From positions 186,001 through 250,000 of the forward strand of contig NW_026570319.1 of the NCBI RefSeq assembly GCF_019649055.1: a stretch of DNA of 64,000 nucleotides, in the 5' to 3' direction. Positions 35,927 to 46,763 of the stretch are shown here, one piece after another. Source of the DNA: Paramacrobiotus metropolitanus (taxonomy: Eukaryota; Tardigrada; Eutardigrada; Parachela; Macrobiotidae). The notes under the pieces are model-generated. The model was not told the origin of the DNA. It ran no database searches and saw nothing but the letters and a program-made list of their open reading frames with translations. The translations under genes and the position numbers were made by a program. How positions within the stretch are numbered: position 1 is the first letter of the stretch; every line of letters starts with the position of its first letter.

Positions 35927-36830
35927 AGGCGTTAGATATTGCGTCACATGTCTCTACGGCTGCGACAAAACCCTTTCCACCAATCAGATACGCAAAATTT
36001 ATTCCGCCCGTGTCGTCGGCTGGTGATATTACACCGTCGACCGCTTTCAATCCCAAGCAATGATACGGTGCGCTTAGTACAGTTTCCATTGATGAGAAAT
36101 GCACGCATCCAGCCACGCCGGACAAACGACAGGTGACCAGGGCACATAGGCAGGCTCAAAATACAGCAGCCTGATTTTTTTACAACTTTAGAACAATTGC
36201 TACCATAGTGTGCTCAAAAACCTTTTTTTTCTGCAAAGTTCATTAGGGCGCGCCGGCGCGGTCAAGCAAGGATTAAATAGATCCATAGTACTACCACATG
36301 TCCTTGTGCTGCAGTATTCACGTGGTTATGATTGTTTCCTGTCGGTCAGATTCCTGAACTGTCGCAGTGGGCACCAGCTGATTGCCAGATGGTAATATTG
36401 TGCAGAAATTCGTACCGACCTTCACACACGCCAAGCGCCCATGGGCTACTGAGATGGAAGTCTTAGAATGTGGTACACCACTGCCCATACCAGTCTCCAA
36501 GGGTTGTTTGTCGGCCAGTCCGACAATGATGAACGAAACGACTACTTCGACGCCTCAGTCACTTTATTCGGAGTTCAGTGCACCTTCTAAGAATATTCCG
36601 TCGTGAAAAATGCCTGCCGTGGCGTCAGTACGAATTTGTACAGACACAGACACTAACGGCTCATCGGTGACGGAGATGGTAGCCATCGCACTCGGTACAC
36701 GCTGTGCACGGCGTCAGTGTCCGCGAGTCAGTCGTTGAAGAAGAAGCTATGTCGACAGAAGGTGTTAATGGCACAGAGTCTGACGCCGGATACGAGCCTC
36801 ACTAATGCCACCGGATACTAGAGCCCTGCA
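35927..36830 (+). pseudogene. Family gene D: decayed fourth copy
   Basis: Three blocks match exons of genes A-C in order. Block 35927-36132 equals the VPDIP/VSSA exon (LDIAS, KPFPP, PPVSSAGDITP), closest to gene C, with TGA at 36061 where C has the TGG of TQWF. Block 36412-36615 equals the large stalk exon of C, with the acceptor AG lost (CACAC) and TGG changed to TGA at 36604. Block 36643-36830 equals the last exon through the acidic region (EEEAMSTEGVNGTESDAGYE), then diverges before the Cys-rich tail. No signal or Ig exons are seen. It lies about 14.5 kb downstream of gene C, separated by repeats and a mariner. Confidence 0.8.
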
Positions 36831-37440
36831 ACGGACTGGGAAATCCGATCCGCTCCGAACCCACTCCGATTTTCGAATCGGATTGGACGGATTTCAATCT
36901 GGAAAATTCGGAGTCGGAGTGGTTTCGGAGTTTATGTGCATCTGATCGGATCGGGTTCGGATGCAATCAAGACTCCGAATAATCCGTAATTAAATAAATA
37001 TTATTAAATAATTTTTATTGAATTTCGTCTGCCTACAAAACAAAAAACTTCGTCAGCCTCGCGCTTCGCGCGAGGCTTCCATTTGCATTAAATTAGTTTA
37101 CACCGGAGTATCTGCTTTTGTTTAGTTGACTGTTGTTAATTCTCTTTTCATTTTCTTTTATTAATTCTCCTGACACTTGTTAATATTTAGAGTGTTTTAT
37201 GATTGTTATGATGTCGTTATTTGTTATCGTCATATCGAAAAATTTTAGTATAACTACTTCGGTTAAACGGACTGCATGTGTTGTGCGGCTCAGTCAGTTT
37301 CACTAGGCACCGGCTTCCCATTTTTCCCACAGTATGTCTCCATAAAAAATGCAAACACGCCATTACGCACAGGGCACACTACAGATACTGGATCTGTATA
37401 TTGGAGACTTATTCGTGCATTAAGAAAAAAAGATTCAAGT
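36831..37440. other. TCCGA-rich simple sequence and unannotated DNA
   Basis: From 36831 to about 36990 there are many TCCGATCC/GGATCGGA words on both strands, forming imperfect inverted repeats. The left border (TAGAGCCCTGCAACGG) resembles the terminus of some hAT-type MITEs, but I cannot find a matching right end. The rest shows no gene. Confidence 0.4.
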
Positions 37441-38549
37441 ACATAATTTAACCAGTCGTCCAGATTGATCGGTAGGTACCCGTACTGACCGTACATACTT
37501 GTTCGTGTCTTCTCGGGTTGACGTAGTTTATCAACAGGAATTTGCGCATGCATCTGGAATTTATCGGGCATGGGAATGTGCAAATGGCGCTTTCTTTTTA
37601 TTCGAGCTGATGTATAATATATCCCGAGCAGCCTGGACGTCGTCAGTTTGTTCTGGATACATCATACATACGCCCGGTTTTCAGTGCTAAAACGGCATAT
37701 TCGTACTAGGATTACATAGCAAAACTGTAGAATTATTTATTAGATGTTACGTAGTAGTAGTAGACTAGTAGTAGTACTTCGTACTGCCCAATATTGATAA
37801 TTTATCGAGAAAAGAGGCTAAATGCAGTACCGCGACTGTAATGCATTAAGCCTGTTTCTTCGATACATTTATGAAAATTATTAAAGCGTTTCATAATTGC
37901 AAAATATCTCGATACTTGTCCATGCGTGTCTGTAAAAGATTTGCGTTCAACAAACGGGTTTCAACGATACAATTTTAGAACGGTGTACCCTGTGCTGCAC
38001 ATAAATGTTCTATTCTTGAGAAGCTGTTTGGTTATATGAATTTGTCCGTAATCGGAGCGCTGATTAGATTAGAGAGCTTGTTTAGTATAGCTTTACAAAG
38101 ACTTGTGGGTGGCTCTGCAGTCTGCACACTGCCGTCTAAATGAGCGTACCCTAATCGTATACTTCATAAATGTTCTTGCTGGCTAGTTTGTAGCCGGCAA
38201 GAATGTTCACAACTTCACACGTTCACGCCGTGAGAGAAGGATGTATACGTGCAGTACTTCCGTGTGCCACTGCAGTTTTTATTCGCTGTGTTATTCCATC
38301 GTATTGCTTTGCACATGAGCTCCGACACCTCCCGTAAAATAAAAATAATCTTTGTTCTTCCCATTTATTAACGGTGCCGCGCACCAGCTGCATGGAACAT
38401 CTTCTAGCTTGTGCTTAATGATTAGTTTATTCGGCTAGCTTTATAGAGAAGGGTTAGATTTATCCATTTGGCAATTTATTTATCGGATATCGGAGATAGA
38501 AGATCCAGTTTCAACAATACGTGGCCGGATTCGCCTGCGTTTCGGCATT

Positions 38550-38597
38550 CCCCAGCCGGAGATCTTGCAGTCGAATGACTGCAATCTCCGGATGGGG
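38550..38597. repeat. Hairpin-core repeat, copy 4
   Basis: CCCCAGCCGGAGAT...ATCTCCGGATGGGG. Compared with copy 1, both arms carry matched changes (GAAAT to GAGAT and ATTTC to ATCTC), which keep the stem paired. Confidence 0.8.
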
Positions 38598-39772
38598 TAT
38601 GTAGAAATTGTGGTTGACGGATTATGTCCGGGTGCGCTCCCGGAATAATACGAAGGGTTCCGATTTATTTCTTCTTGGAACGTATTGTATTCGTCAGTTC
38701 AGTTTTTCGGAGGCGTCCACACTGAAGACACTAGCAATTGGGAAATAGATTGGTGGCGTCTGGCTTGATTAATTTCTGCCAGACAACGTAATAAAACAGA
38801 ATAATTTAAATATTTAGGCCAGTATAACTGCTGATTTCCTGCCCACCATGTGTTGCTCTCTAGATGTCTAACCATTACAAAAATTTTCGGTTGCAGTTTG
38901 ACGAGGTGACTGTGAATTTTGGAATGTCTGCATGACTGTGCAGTTTGGAATGCTTATGCCATAATACCACGGCAACCGTTAAACATTACAGTAATAAATT
39001 AAACATTCTGCATTGGCAACTACGGTATATATACTGTGTGGCTGCTTTCCATCGTGCGGCTGTTGTAGGGTGCTTTTTCAGGAGGCCGCACGATACACTT
39101 AACAAAATCTTTAATAACTGCAATTTCATACATTACCCATGACTGTATCACCGCATTTTACTACATACTGTACCAACACATATGCGTTGATATGCAGTGT
39201 CGATCCCCAGAAAATCATTAGCATTTCATTTGCAAATAGTGGGCACAACAGACTGATTTAAAGATTTTTGTGTCTTTACGTACTTAATTGTTGACTTCAT
39301 CGCTCTGTTGCAAGCTTGCAGTCTGCAACACTGTCGCCTGCTGCTTTTATCATGAACAGTATCCAATAAAACGCAACCCCGCCTCACGCACGGAAAAAAA
39401 GACTCAGGTATTTTATCCCACCCTGCACAGAGGGAACGGTTATTATCCGTACGTGTTCGCGTCGGTATACTGTTGATTCTATTAATTAACAACACAAATG
39501 CGGAATCGGTGGTGAAAACTGGGATTCGCGCATGGCGCTTTCATTCTGGTAAAGCCAATGCATCATGTATCCAGATCAAACTGGACGATGTCACGCTTGA
39601 TCAGGACACATAATACATACAGCATCCGGTGTGCGAAGCTAGAGCAGTAATACAGCAAATTTATATGACGGAACAACGCCAAGCGTAATAGTGCAAAATG
39701 ATTTAAGATTATCCAATTATTTATTAAACAGTCGTACTGTGTACTATTGCTAAATTTATGGATAAAGAGGCT

Positions 39773-40605
39773 AGGTATGTACCTAATACTCATAACGGTC
39801 CTCATACTCATAATCCTACTCCTAATTCAAAATTCATATTCATAATGGCTCTCATAATCATAATCATACTTTGCTCCTACCGGTCATCATATTTTTGTTC
39901 ATAATCAAACTCATACTTTAACCATTAACCATTATTCGTACGAGTATGTCAAAAAATGGAATAAAGTATGCAATTAAGACCACGTTAGTATACTCAACGG
40001 CCCACTATCGTCCACTCGTCAAATTATTTCATGTGAACTGGAAGAGAAAAATATTTATCAGAAAATTACCTCACTAAAAAATGACTTCAGTAAACTTAAA
40101 CTGAGTAATGAAAGTTAAGTACATAATAAAATCTGCGTGTAAGGACTACTCTGTAAGTAAGAAATCTACCATTGGCCACTTGCGTCTATTACTATCTACA
40201 TCTATCTATATCTACTACATCTACCACTACCATCCACCACTTCCAAAAAAAGTGGAACTGTAATAACGCAATTAGTTTGATCCCTGTTAGCAACGGCACC
40301 ATCAGATATTAAACCAAGATTTAAATTTTCCGAAGCACGCTTAACACGGACGATTACTATTAATAACACGATATCTAATAAATAATACAGATATAATGCA
40401 TTTGCTAATAACATTAGTTGTAAGCGGAGGGGCGCACTGGTACGAATACCGGCAACGGTATGAATTATGATTATGAACAAAAATATGATGACCGGTAGGA
40501 GAAAGGTACGATTATGATTATGAGAGCCATTATGAGTATGAATTCTGAATTAAGAGTAGGATTATGAGTAGGAGGTCCGTTATGAGTATTAGGTACATAC
40601 CTAGC
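39773..40605. mobile_element. Foldback element with long TCATAA-rich inverted repeats
   Basis: The left arm (39773-39940) begins TAGGTATGTACCTAATACTC. The right arm (about 40440-40605) is its inverse, ending GAGTATTAGGTACATACCTA. Arms are about 170 bp and share CTCCTACCGGTCATC. The flanks share ATAAAGAGG (39763-39772 and 40608-40618), and the uninterrupted repeat copy at 23320 has a single AGTAAAGAGGCC, so a duplication of about 9 bp was made on insertion. That suggests a Mutator-like element; there is no transposase inside. Confidence 0.75.
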
Positions 40606-41177
40606 CGGATAAAGAGGCCAAATGCAGCACTGCGACAGTACTGCATCTAGCCTGTTATTTCGATACATTTCTGGAAAATTTTCACCAAAGCGTTTAAAAA
40701 CTACACAATGTCTCTTTGCTTTAGTTTATGAGTGTCTGGATAATATTCTAAGTGCACCAAAACTAAACCGGCTTCTTCCTCTGTATAATACTGATCGGTA
40801 TACCGTGTACGGCACAGAAAATTTCGGTGCGTGAAACCGTGTTTGTTTTTAAGAATATTTTCGTAATCGGAGCGCTGATAAGATTAGAAAGCTTGTTTAC
40901 TGCAGCTTTGCAAATAGGTAGTTGTGCTTGTCTCGGAACAATGCCGTTCAGCATGTGATTGTATACTCTGTTCGTCCAGACCGAGTACTGGAACAGCACG
41001 AAAAGAATTAAGAGATAGGCAGTAGAAGTGGTCGGTGTCACTACAAGTACTTGCTCTTTATAATAAAATTAATTTATAACACTGTCTTCAACGTCCTTGA
41101 TTGTTTTTATATCATGTGCAAAGTGCACTCCGTTAAGTAAATGGAACGCTTCTTTAAAGAAGTGACGCGGTGCATAA

Positions 41178-41396
41178 CTACGGTCAAACGTCGAGGACAA
41201 ACGGAAACCGATGTTGTACAAAGAGCATGGGATATTTATTTGGGCGCGGTGTTGTGCACCGGATGTTCAGCTCATGATCTATGCATGTACAGCAGACGGC
41301 AACAATTTTCGCAAGAACAACAACATCTTGACCTAAACACACAAAGTCTGCCAACATGAACAACTTCGTTTTATTTGACGGGTTTTACATGCCCAA
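41178..41396. repeat. Split direct repeat, distal copy
   Basis: Nearly identical to 41638-41862. It begins CTACGGTCAAACGTCGAGG and ends GGGTTTTACATGCCCAAG. It directly abuts host repeat sequence on its left. Confidence 0.85.
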
Positions 41397-41637
41397 GGAA
41401 ACGAAAGGGAAACAAAGAAAACAAAGCGGCGGGAGGGGTGGGAGAAGCCGAACAGGCAAAAGTTTAAAACTAACTGAAAACAGGTTGGTGCGTGGTCGCT
41501 GCTATATATAGGCTTGAGTGCAGATAGGTCTGGATCCGCTTTAGGTCCGGAATCCGCTTTCGATCCATTCATAACAGCAAAGGGTCAGCCGTTTTGACCT
41601 CGTTATACTCAGATTCTCCAGCAAGAATCTTTTTCAT

Positions 41638-41862
41638 AACTACGGTCAAACGTCGAGGACAAACGGAAACCGATGTTGTACAAAGAGCATGGGATATTTA
41701 TTTGGGCGCGGTGTTGTGCACCGGATGTTCAGCTCATGATCTATGCATGTACAGCAGACGGCAACAATTTTCGCAAGAACAACAACATCTTGACCTAAAC
41801 ACACAAAGTCTGCCAACATGAACAACTTCGTTTTATTTGACGGGTTTTACATGCCCAAGCAA
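41638..41862. repeat. Split direct repeat, proximal copy
   Basis: Overlaps the last ten codons of the recombinase gene on the minus strand. The overlap of coding end and terminal repeat is also seen in known PAT-like elements. Confidence 0.85.
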
Positions 41863-42879
41863 CCCAGAAGAAACACCACCAGACACCTTCATAACGAAGC
41901 GTTTTTGCAGCGCTGCGTCACGTTCCACATATTTTTCAAAACATGCACTGCGCCAACCACCTTGAGCTTTTAGCTCTTCTGCCGTTGAACCACTAGACAT
42001 ACCGAATGTCGCCCCGCCTCTCCGGAAAGAGTGGGGAGAAAATAAACCATACGGCAGATTTACAAACTTCAAAATAGTTCGTAGATACTCAGTAAATTTT
42101 TGCGCCGTCAGTGGAACTATGTGACCTTTCAGATTTTTGTACGATAAAAGCGGGTCTGACGGTGATAAAGTTATCCTGGCGTTCATCGCCAGGAGTGCTT
42201 TCACTGGACACAACACAGAATTTGGGACACTTTTCACAGGAACAGTTATTGTTTGCCCCATAAACCTCGCCGTTTTCAAAACGGGCACAGTAACCATCAA
42301 TATTGTACCTGATAACTTCACGGACTGAGCGCGCAAAAACGATTTATTATCTTTGGACCAAAACAAATTACTTCGCCGCAACAGGGTGTAAAAGGCGAAA
42401 AGACAAGCGCACCAAAAGGTTTCTTTACAATGCGCTGGAACAAGGTTCAAATTAGAATAAATCAATAACAAATGTTCAACACTCACACCTGCTTTCCGTT
42501 TCGGGTGTTCTTCCCGTAACCGCTTTAAACCGGCTAAGGCTTGCTGTATAGAGTAGTGTTGCAAGTCCGGTGCGGGGTGGTCAGAATTATGGTGTAAACT
42601 TGCAATCGCGGCGAGATAATTTACAACCGAAGAGTATTCCATCGTTTTCGACAAATACGCGACATACAAAGCAAGCGTCCGTGGCTCTGCTGGGACCGCG
42701 ATCAGACGGAACTTGGCGCAAAACGTTTCATATTTTTCCCACTGTACTTTCCGCGTTTTCAGCGACTTTGGTGCATAAGCTGAAAGCTGTAATCTCTTCA
42801 AAGTTTTTTGAAGTGAGAACGTTCGGATACCTGTAAAAACACTCTTTATACACGCCGACATGACTATGTGGCGCGCCAT
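41833..42879 (-). CDS. Tyrosine recombinase of DIRS/PAT-like element
   Basis: Site-specific recombinase thought to insert the circular DNA copy of the element. The frame is 348 codons and uninterrupted. An N-terminal SAM-like core-binding region (TLALYVAYLSKTMEYSSV) is followed by the catalytic domain: Arg in TLLRRSNLF, His-x-x-Arg in SPHSFRRGGAT, a Trp in GGWRS, and the Tyr nucleophile in FEKYVERD, about 35 residues before the end. It overlaps the end of the RNase H frame by about 150 bases in another phase, as usual for this class. The protein is intact, but no promoter or 5' end of the element is present here. Confidence 0.92.
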   Translation of the reverse strand: MARHIVMSACIKSVFTGIRTFSLQKTLKRLQLSAYAPKSLKTRKVQWEKYETFCAKFRLIAVPAEPRTLALYVAYLSKTMEYSSVVNYLAAIASLHHNSDHPAPDLQHYSIQQALAGLKRLREEHPKRKAGVSVEHLLLIYSNLNLVPAHCKETFWCACLFAFYTLLRRSNLFWSKDNKSFLRAQSVKLSGTILMVTVPVLKTARFMGQTITVPVKSVPNSVLCPVKALLAMNARITLSPSDPLLSYKNLKGHIVPLTAQKFTEYLRTILKFVNLPYGLFSPHSFRRGGATFGMSSGSTAEELKAQGGWRSACFEKYVERDAALQKRFVMKVSGGVSSGLLGHVKPVK

Positions 42880-44150
42880 AAATTGACAGGAACCGTGCTA
42901 ACTGTGTTTCGCCCTCCGACAATCTGCTGAGCGCATCAGCAATATCGTTATCAACACCTGCGACATGCCTTGCGGTAACAACAAAGTCGTAGTCACACGA
43001 GGCATAAAATAACAACTTTAACCATTTGAGGGCATGAATGTTTGCAGTCGTTCCACGGTTTATAAAACTTACCGTTGATGCATTGTCACTGACAATGACC
43101 ACTTCGCATCCACGGAATACCTGACACCACACCAACACTGCTGCACAGGCTGCAATCAGCTCTAGAAAATTGATGTTATTTTTTAAACTGTTGTGCACAT
43201 GGGGGGCTAACAACCAGCATCGTTTTATTAACATATCTGCAGGAACAAAACTATCGTCCCAGGCCCCAGCTACCCAACTATTTCCCATAACAGCGCCGAA
43301 CCCACCCAATGATGCATCAGTATTGACAAACACACGGCGACGTTCCTTCCCGAATTTGGAAGAGAAAATACCATTAAGCATTGGCGCTACCTTAATCCAC
43401 CACAACAACTCATGTCTTACGGGTGCTGTTATTCTTGCTCGGTGGTGACTTTCCTTAAAGTATTCATAAAGTCAATAAACAAACGAGAAAAGGTGCGAGC
43501 GCCACGAACGGCGCGAGACGCAAAACACAAGTGACCAACTAGTTGCTGCAGCTCTTTTTTCGTGACCTTCTCAAACAAAAGTATAGACTCGCATTGTTTC
43601 ACAATTTTAACAATTTTTTCATAAGGGAGCTCAATTATCTCAGCGTTAGAGTCCAAAATCAAACCGAGAAATTGCACCCGTTGAGTTGGTGGGACAACTT
43701 TCTTCCAGTTAACTGGAAAACCGAGAGCAATCAATAATTCAATCAACTTATTTTGTGCAGTTACGCAAAGATACCAGGTAAGCGCAATAATTAAAAAATC
43801 ATCCAGGTAAGGAACAATAATTATGCTCATCAATCTCGCAATACGGGCAATTGCGCATGAAATGCGATGGAAAATTGCGGGGCCACATGCTAAGCCAAAA
43901 CACAAACAGTTATCGATAAAGTATGATGTGACCCCGTCAAGTTCCCATCTAAATCCCTGAAATTGCCGGTGGGCAGGAAAAACCGGTACCTGCCTGTATG
44001 CATTTTTTATGTCCACAATACCGTAATAACAACCGGCTGCACTTTGCGCAATGGCATCGTCGATACTTGCAAAGGAAAACTGATCCGGGTTCATGTAGGA
44101 GTTCAGTGAGTCACAATGTGGCCTGCTGCAATCGGTAAATGTAAACTGGC
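42728..44150 (-). pseudogene. Reverse transcriptase and RNase H of DIRS/PAT-like element
   Basis: The RT part (about 44145-43429) starts abruptly at DCSRPHCDSLNS, shows DIKNAYRQVPV and FGLACGPAIFHRI, and has the catalytic box VPYLDDFLI. It lacks the fingers region and any Gag. RNase H (43408-42728) shows VFVNTDASLGGFGAV, INFLELIAAC, VSDNASTVSFIN and DIADALSR. The two are one polyprotein split by a single frameshift near 43440-43460: after TLRKVTTEQE the other phase continues HHRARITAPVRHELLWW. The open frame extends upstream to 44373, but that part has no RT similarity and is probably flanking DNA. Confidence 0.9.
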
Positions 44151-44643
44151 AGGCAAACACATGATTCAAAAAGTAAAGTTGCAAGTATACGATACTTCCG
44201 GTTGGATGATGCGATTTATGCCAGGGCAAGCATTTGTACTGCTTCGCACATGAACTTGTTTGCCTACCGTAAATACTCGTATGTTGTGCCTCCATTCTAT
44301 CGGTGCCGAAAAGGCGATGCATGTACGTAGTTATTTTCCGAAATTGTAGTTGCTTCCGCGTAACACGGCACACGGAGTGTTTGTGTTGTTGCTTTTCTGC
44401 ACGTTACATTTCCGCTTTAATCCGCACTATATTACCGTCAAAGTTATTTCTTGATAATAATATTACACGCTGAAAATAAAATAACTTTCCGACGGAATTC
44501 CATCGTGCAAATACGCAACCGAACTGTACCCTTCCACAAACAGACCATAAACGGACACGAACATGCGTGCCATGTTAGGAAAATAAGCGCTGTGCATACT
44601 GGACCGGACATGAGCCCAATTAATTCGCCTGCATTTCGGCATT

Positions 44644-44691
44644 CCCCAGCCGGAAATGGTACAGTCGACTGGCTGCCATTTACGGGTGGGG
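44644..44691. repeat. Hairpin-core repeat, copy 5
   Basis: CCCCAGCCGGAAATGG...CCATTTACGGGTGGGG. The TGG/CCA pair differs from copy 1 in both arms, again keeping pairing. Flanks CGCCTGCATTTCGG and TATGAAGAAATTGCGG match copies 1 and 4. Confidence 0.8.
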
Positions 44692-45199
44692 TATGAAGAA
44701 ATTGCGGATGATGGATTATCTCGGAGCGCCGTACCGGAATATTACGCTGGACACCAGATTTTTCCTTCTTCCGAGTTTTTCAATGGACTTCAAGTTCGTA
44801 AATGGTAACATATGGGTGTGAATGCTTTTAAAAGGTGAAGGTTAGATTAATTAATCAGACCAATGTCCCTGCTGATTCTGGCCGACAGTGTGTTACTAGT
44901 GCCCAAATATACAACTCTGAGTAATTTCTGGCCAGTATAAAAATCGGCGCCATTTGCGTAATGAGTTGATTAACAATTCTGTGCTCCGTAGTCCGTACTT
45001 CGACGTTTTACGCATTCCGGACGCTTTTACGATATGGAGTTCGGAAAAAAAACGACTTTTTTGGAACAAAGAAATTTTGTGTGGTACGTAATGAAAAGGT
45101 GACAAAAATTTTGATTCAAAGAATTTTTGAAGTCCAAAAAATGTGAGTTCGCAAAAATTTCGCATGCTGATTGGATCAGAAAGCTTACTTATTATGAAT

Positions 45200-45486
45200 A
45201 CATACATACATACATATATACAAACATATATACATACATCTATACATACATATATAGGGGGGAAAACCATGTCAGTCGAACCAATTCACGGCACCGCTGC
45301 CGTCACCCGCCTGGAGTGTGACGTTACGGCAGTACATGCGGCTAAATCAGGCGCGGTACAATGTACATAAGCACCATGTTTAGCCACAACGTAAAACTCC
45401 AGCCGGCTGACGGTAGCAGTACAGGGCAATGGTTCGGCTAGACTGCTTTTTCCCCCTATATACATACATATATATACATATATGTG
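45200..45486. mobile_element. MITE-like inverted repeat flanked by TATACATA
   Basis: Arms of about 100 bp: GGGGGGAAAACC..GTCGAACCAATT..CCGTCACCCGCCTGGAGT against the inverted right arm ending GTTCGGCTAGACTGCTTTTTCCCCC. The TATATACATACA-rich flanks are also mirrored. One half is repeated at 29040-29165 (AAGCACCGTGTATAGCAAC). Confidence 0.7.
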
Positions 45487-46254
45487 CATGTTTTTCTTGC
45501 TCTAAAGTCTGAACCAAACTTGCAAGAGCTCATGAAAGACTCCTTGCCCCAGGAATTCAAGGGAGTAACCTTTTTTGCCGTGAGTGCACTTGTTCGCACG
45601 AATTCGCGGGAACACTTATGCTCTTGTATCCGGATGGGCTTTTTTTATGCGGTTGGTGTGTTGCATTGTAGCTTGCCATACATCCTGCATAATTTGTATT
45701 GTGATCGTCCTTTCCTTACTCTTAACCACTATAATCTCTGCTTTAATTATTTTTTTTCTAGGAAAATACCAAAAAAAAGATTCATGTGTAAAGTAGAGGA
45801 GGCAAGCGGTCTTTTACCTTATTGCAGTTTCCGTTGCACAAGTTTTGTTTACAAAACTTTTCAAAAAAGAATAGGTTATGCGTGCCTTTTCCCCTAATTT
45901 GTAATAGGGGTTTTTTGCCGCATAACAGCAAATGGAACTCAATAAAGGTTGTTATATATATAAAGAGATGGGACTATAAGTATACCTTTTATACAGATGG
46001 TGCTGTCGCTGTTTGGCATTACACGAAGGGCTGTTATCTTTCATTTAAATGCGTGACAAATGCAGCGGTGGTACGTAAAGAAAATGCAAGTAGGACGCTT
46101 CGGCAATATTATCAAAATTATGATTTCACAAAACAAGATCCGTACAGTTCGACTTTCGGGCAGAGATTAACGTTACGGGTTGATTTACGTCCGTTCGCGA
46201 CGTACGGCGCCGTAACCCAACGTCGTTGGCTGACGCGTAAAAACTGGTAGCACG

Positions 46255-46485
46255 ACAACACTATGACCTTCATTTCGCTGACCGACAATTTGATGACCGA
46301 CTTGTTGCTGACTACCCCAACTTGCTGACCGACAAATCGCGGACCGACAGTTCGCTTTTCTACAAACTGGCTGACCGACATCTTGCTGAAACTAATTTGC
46401 TGAACGACAGCTTACTTGTCGGTCAGCGAAATGTCGGTAATCGACAACTCGCAGGCCGACAATTTGCTGACCAGTTCAACGCATA
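46255..46485. repeat. CTGACCGACAA tandem array (left)
   Basis: About ten irregular units built on TTGCTGACCGACAA, including variants CGGACCGACAGTTCGC and CTTGTCGGTCAGC. The inverse orientation (TTGTCGGTCAGCAA) makes up the array at 48235-48530. Confidence 0.75.
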
Positions 46486-46684
46486 TCAGGGATATTTACG
46501 CGAAAACTGGAATCTTCTTTCGTTTCATATAAAGGAAGAAATACTGTGACAGTTAAAACTTATAATTGAAATATAAATTTCTGCTATTAATTACACCATA
46601 TTAAGTTATTGAGTATGTTCTAGTCTGAGTCCATATTAATTATTTATTAATACCTGTTAACTGTTATAATTACACCGGTTTATT

Positions 46685-46763
46685 AGGGTTCTTAGGTTTC
46701 TTAGGTTCTTAGTTTTCTTAGGTTTCTTAGGTTCATGCTTTCTCCGATTTCTCAGGTTTCTGT
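46685..46763. repeat. TTAGGTTTC simple array (left part)
   Basis: Units of TTAGGTTTC/TTAGGTTC adjoin the left LTR. The same array resumes at about 47865-48140 beyond the right LTR, so LTR element 2 appears to sit inside one array. Confidence 0.75.

Larger units (their letters stand above)
37380..41172 (+). repeat. Large dispersed repeat, copy 2
   Basis: Aligns with 22960-25480 in the same orientation and with 58720-55790 in reverse. It is interrupted by the foldback element at 39773-40605 and abuts the tyrosine-recombinase retroelement at about 41173. The last segment (40722-41110) is nearly identical to 25025-25420, while the rest is clearly more diverged. Confidence 0.75.
41173..44150 (-). 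mobile_element. Tyrosine-recombinase (DIRS/PAT-like) retroelement, 5'-truncated
   Basis: Minus strand. Order is RT, RNase H, tyrosine recombinase, then a repeat copy (41638-41862), a 240-bp spacer, and a second copy of the same repeat (about 41173-41396). The two ~220-bp copies are nearly identical and begin ATAACTACGGTCAAACG. This matches the B1-A2-B2 arrangement of split direct repeats in PAT/Ngaro-type elements; the A1 end would lie beyond the 5' truncation near 44150. No target duplication is seen, as expected for recombinase-mediated insertion. Confidence 0.85.
44151..46250. other. Non-coding region with small repeats
   Basis: No host gene seen. It contains a hairpin-core repeat at 44644-44691 and a palindromic MITE at about 45256-45460 within a TATACATA-rich microsatellite. 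The open frame at 45484-45897 has no recognisable motif and a biased, T-rich composition. Confidence 0.5.

Noticed and set aside
43429-44373. Full 314-codon frame as a complete reverse transcriptase
   Set aside because: Only the part from about 44145 downward resembles RT. The first ~75 codons have no RT motif and probably belong to flanking DNA at the truncation.
45484-45897. 137-codon T-rich frame
   Set aside because: Its composition is low in complexity and rich in Phe, Leu and Cys, as expected from T-rich non-coding DNA. No motif is present.
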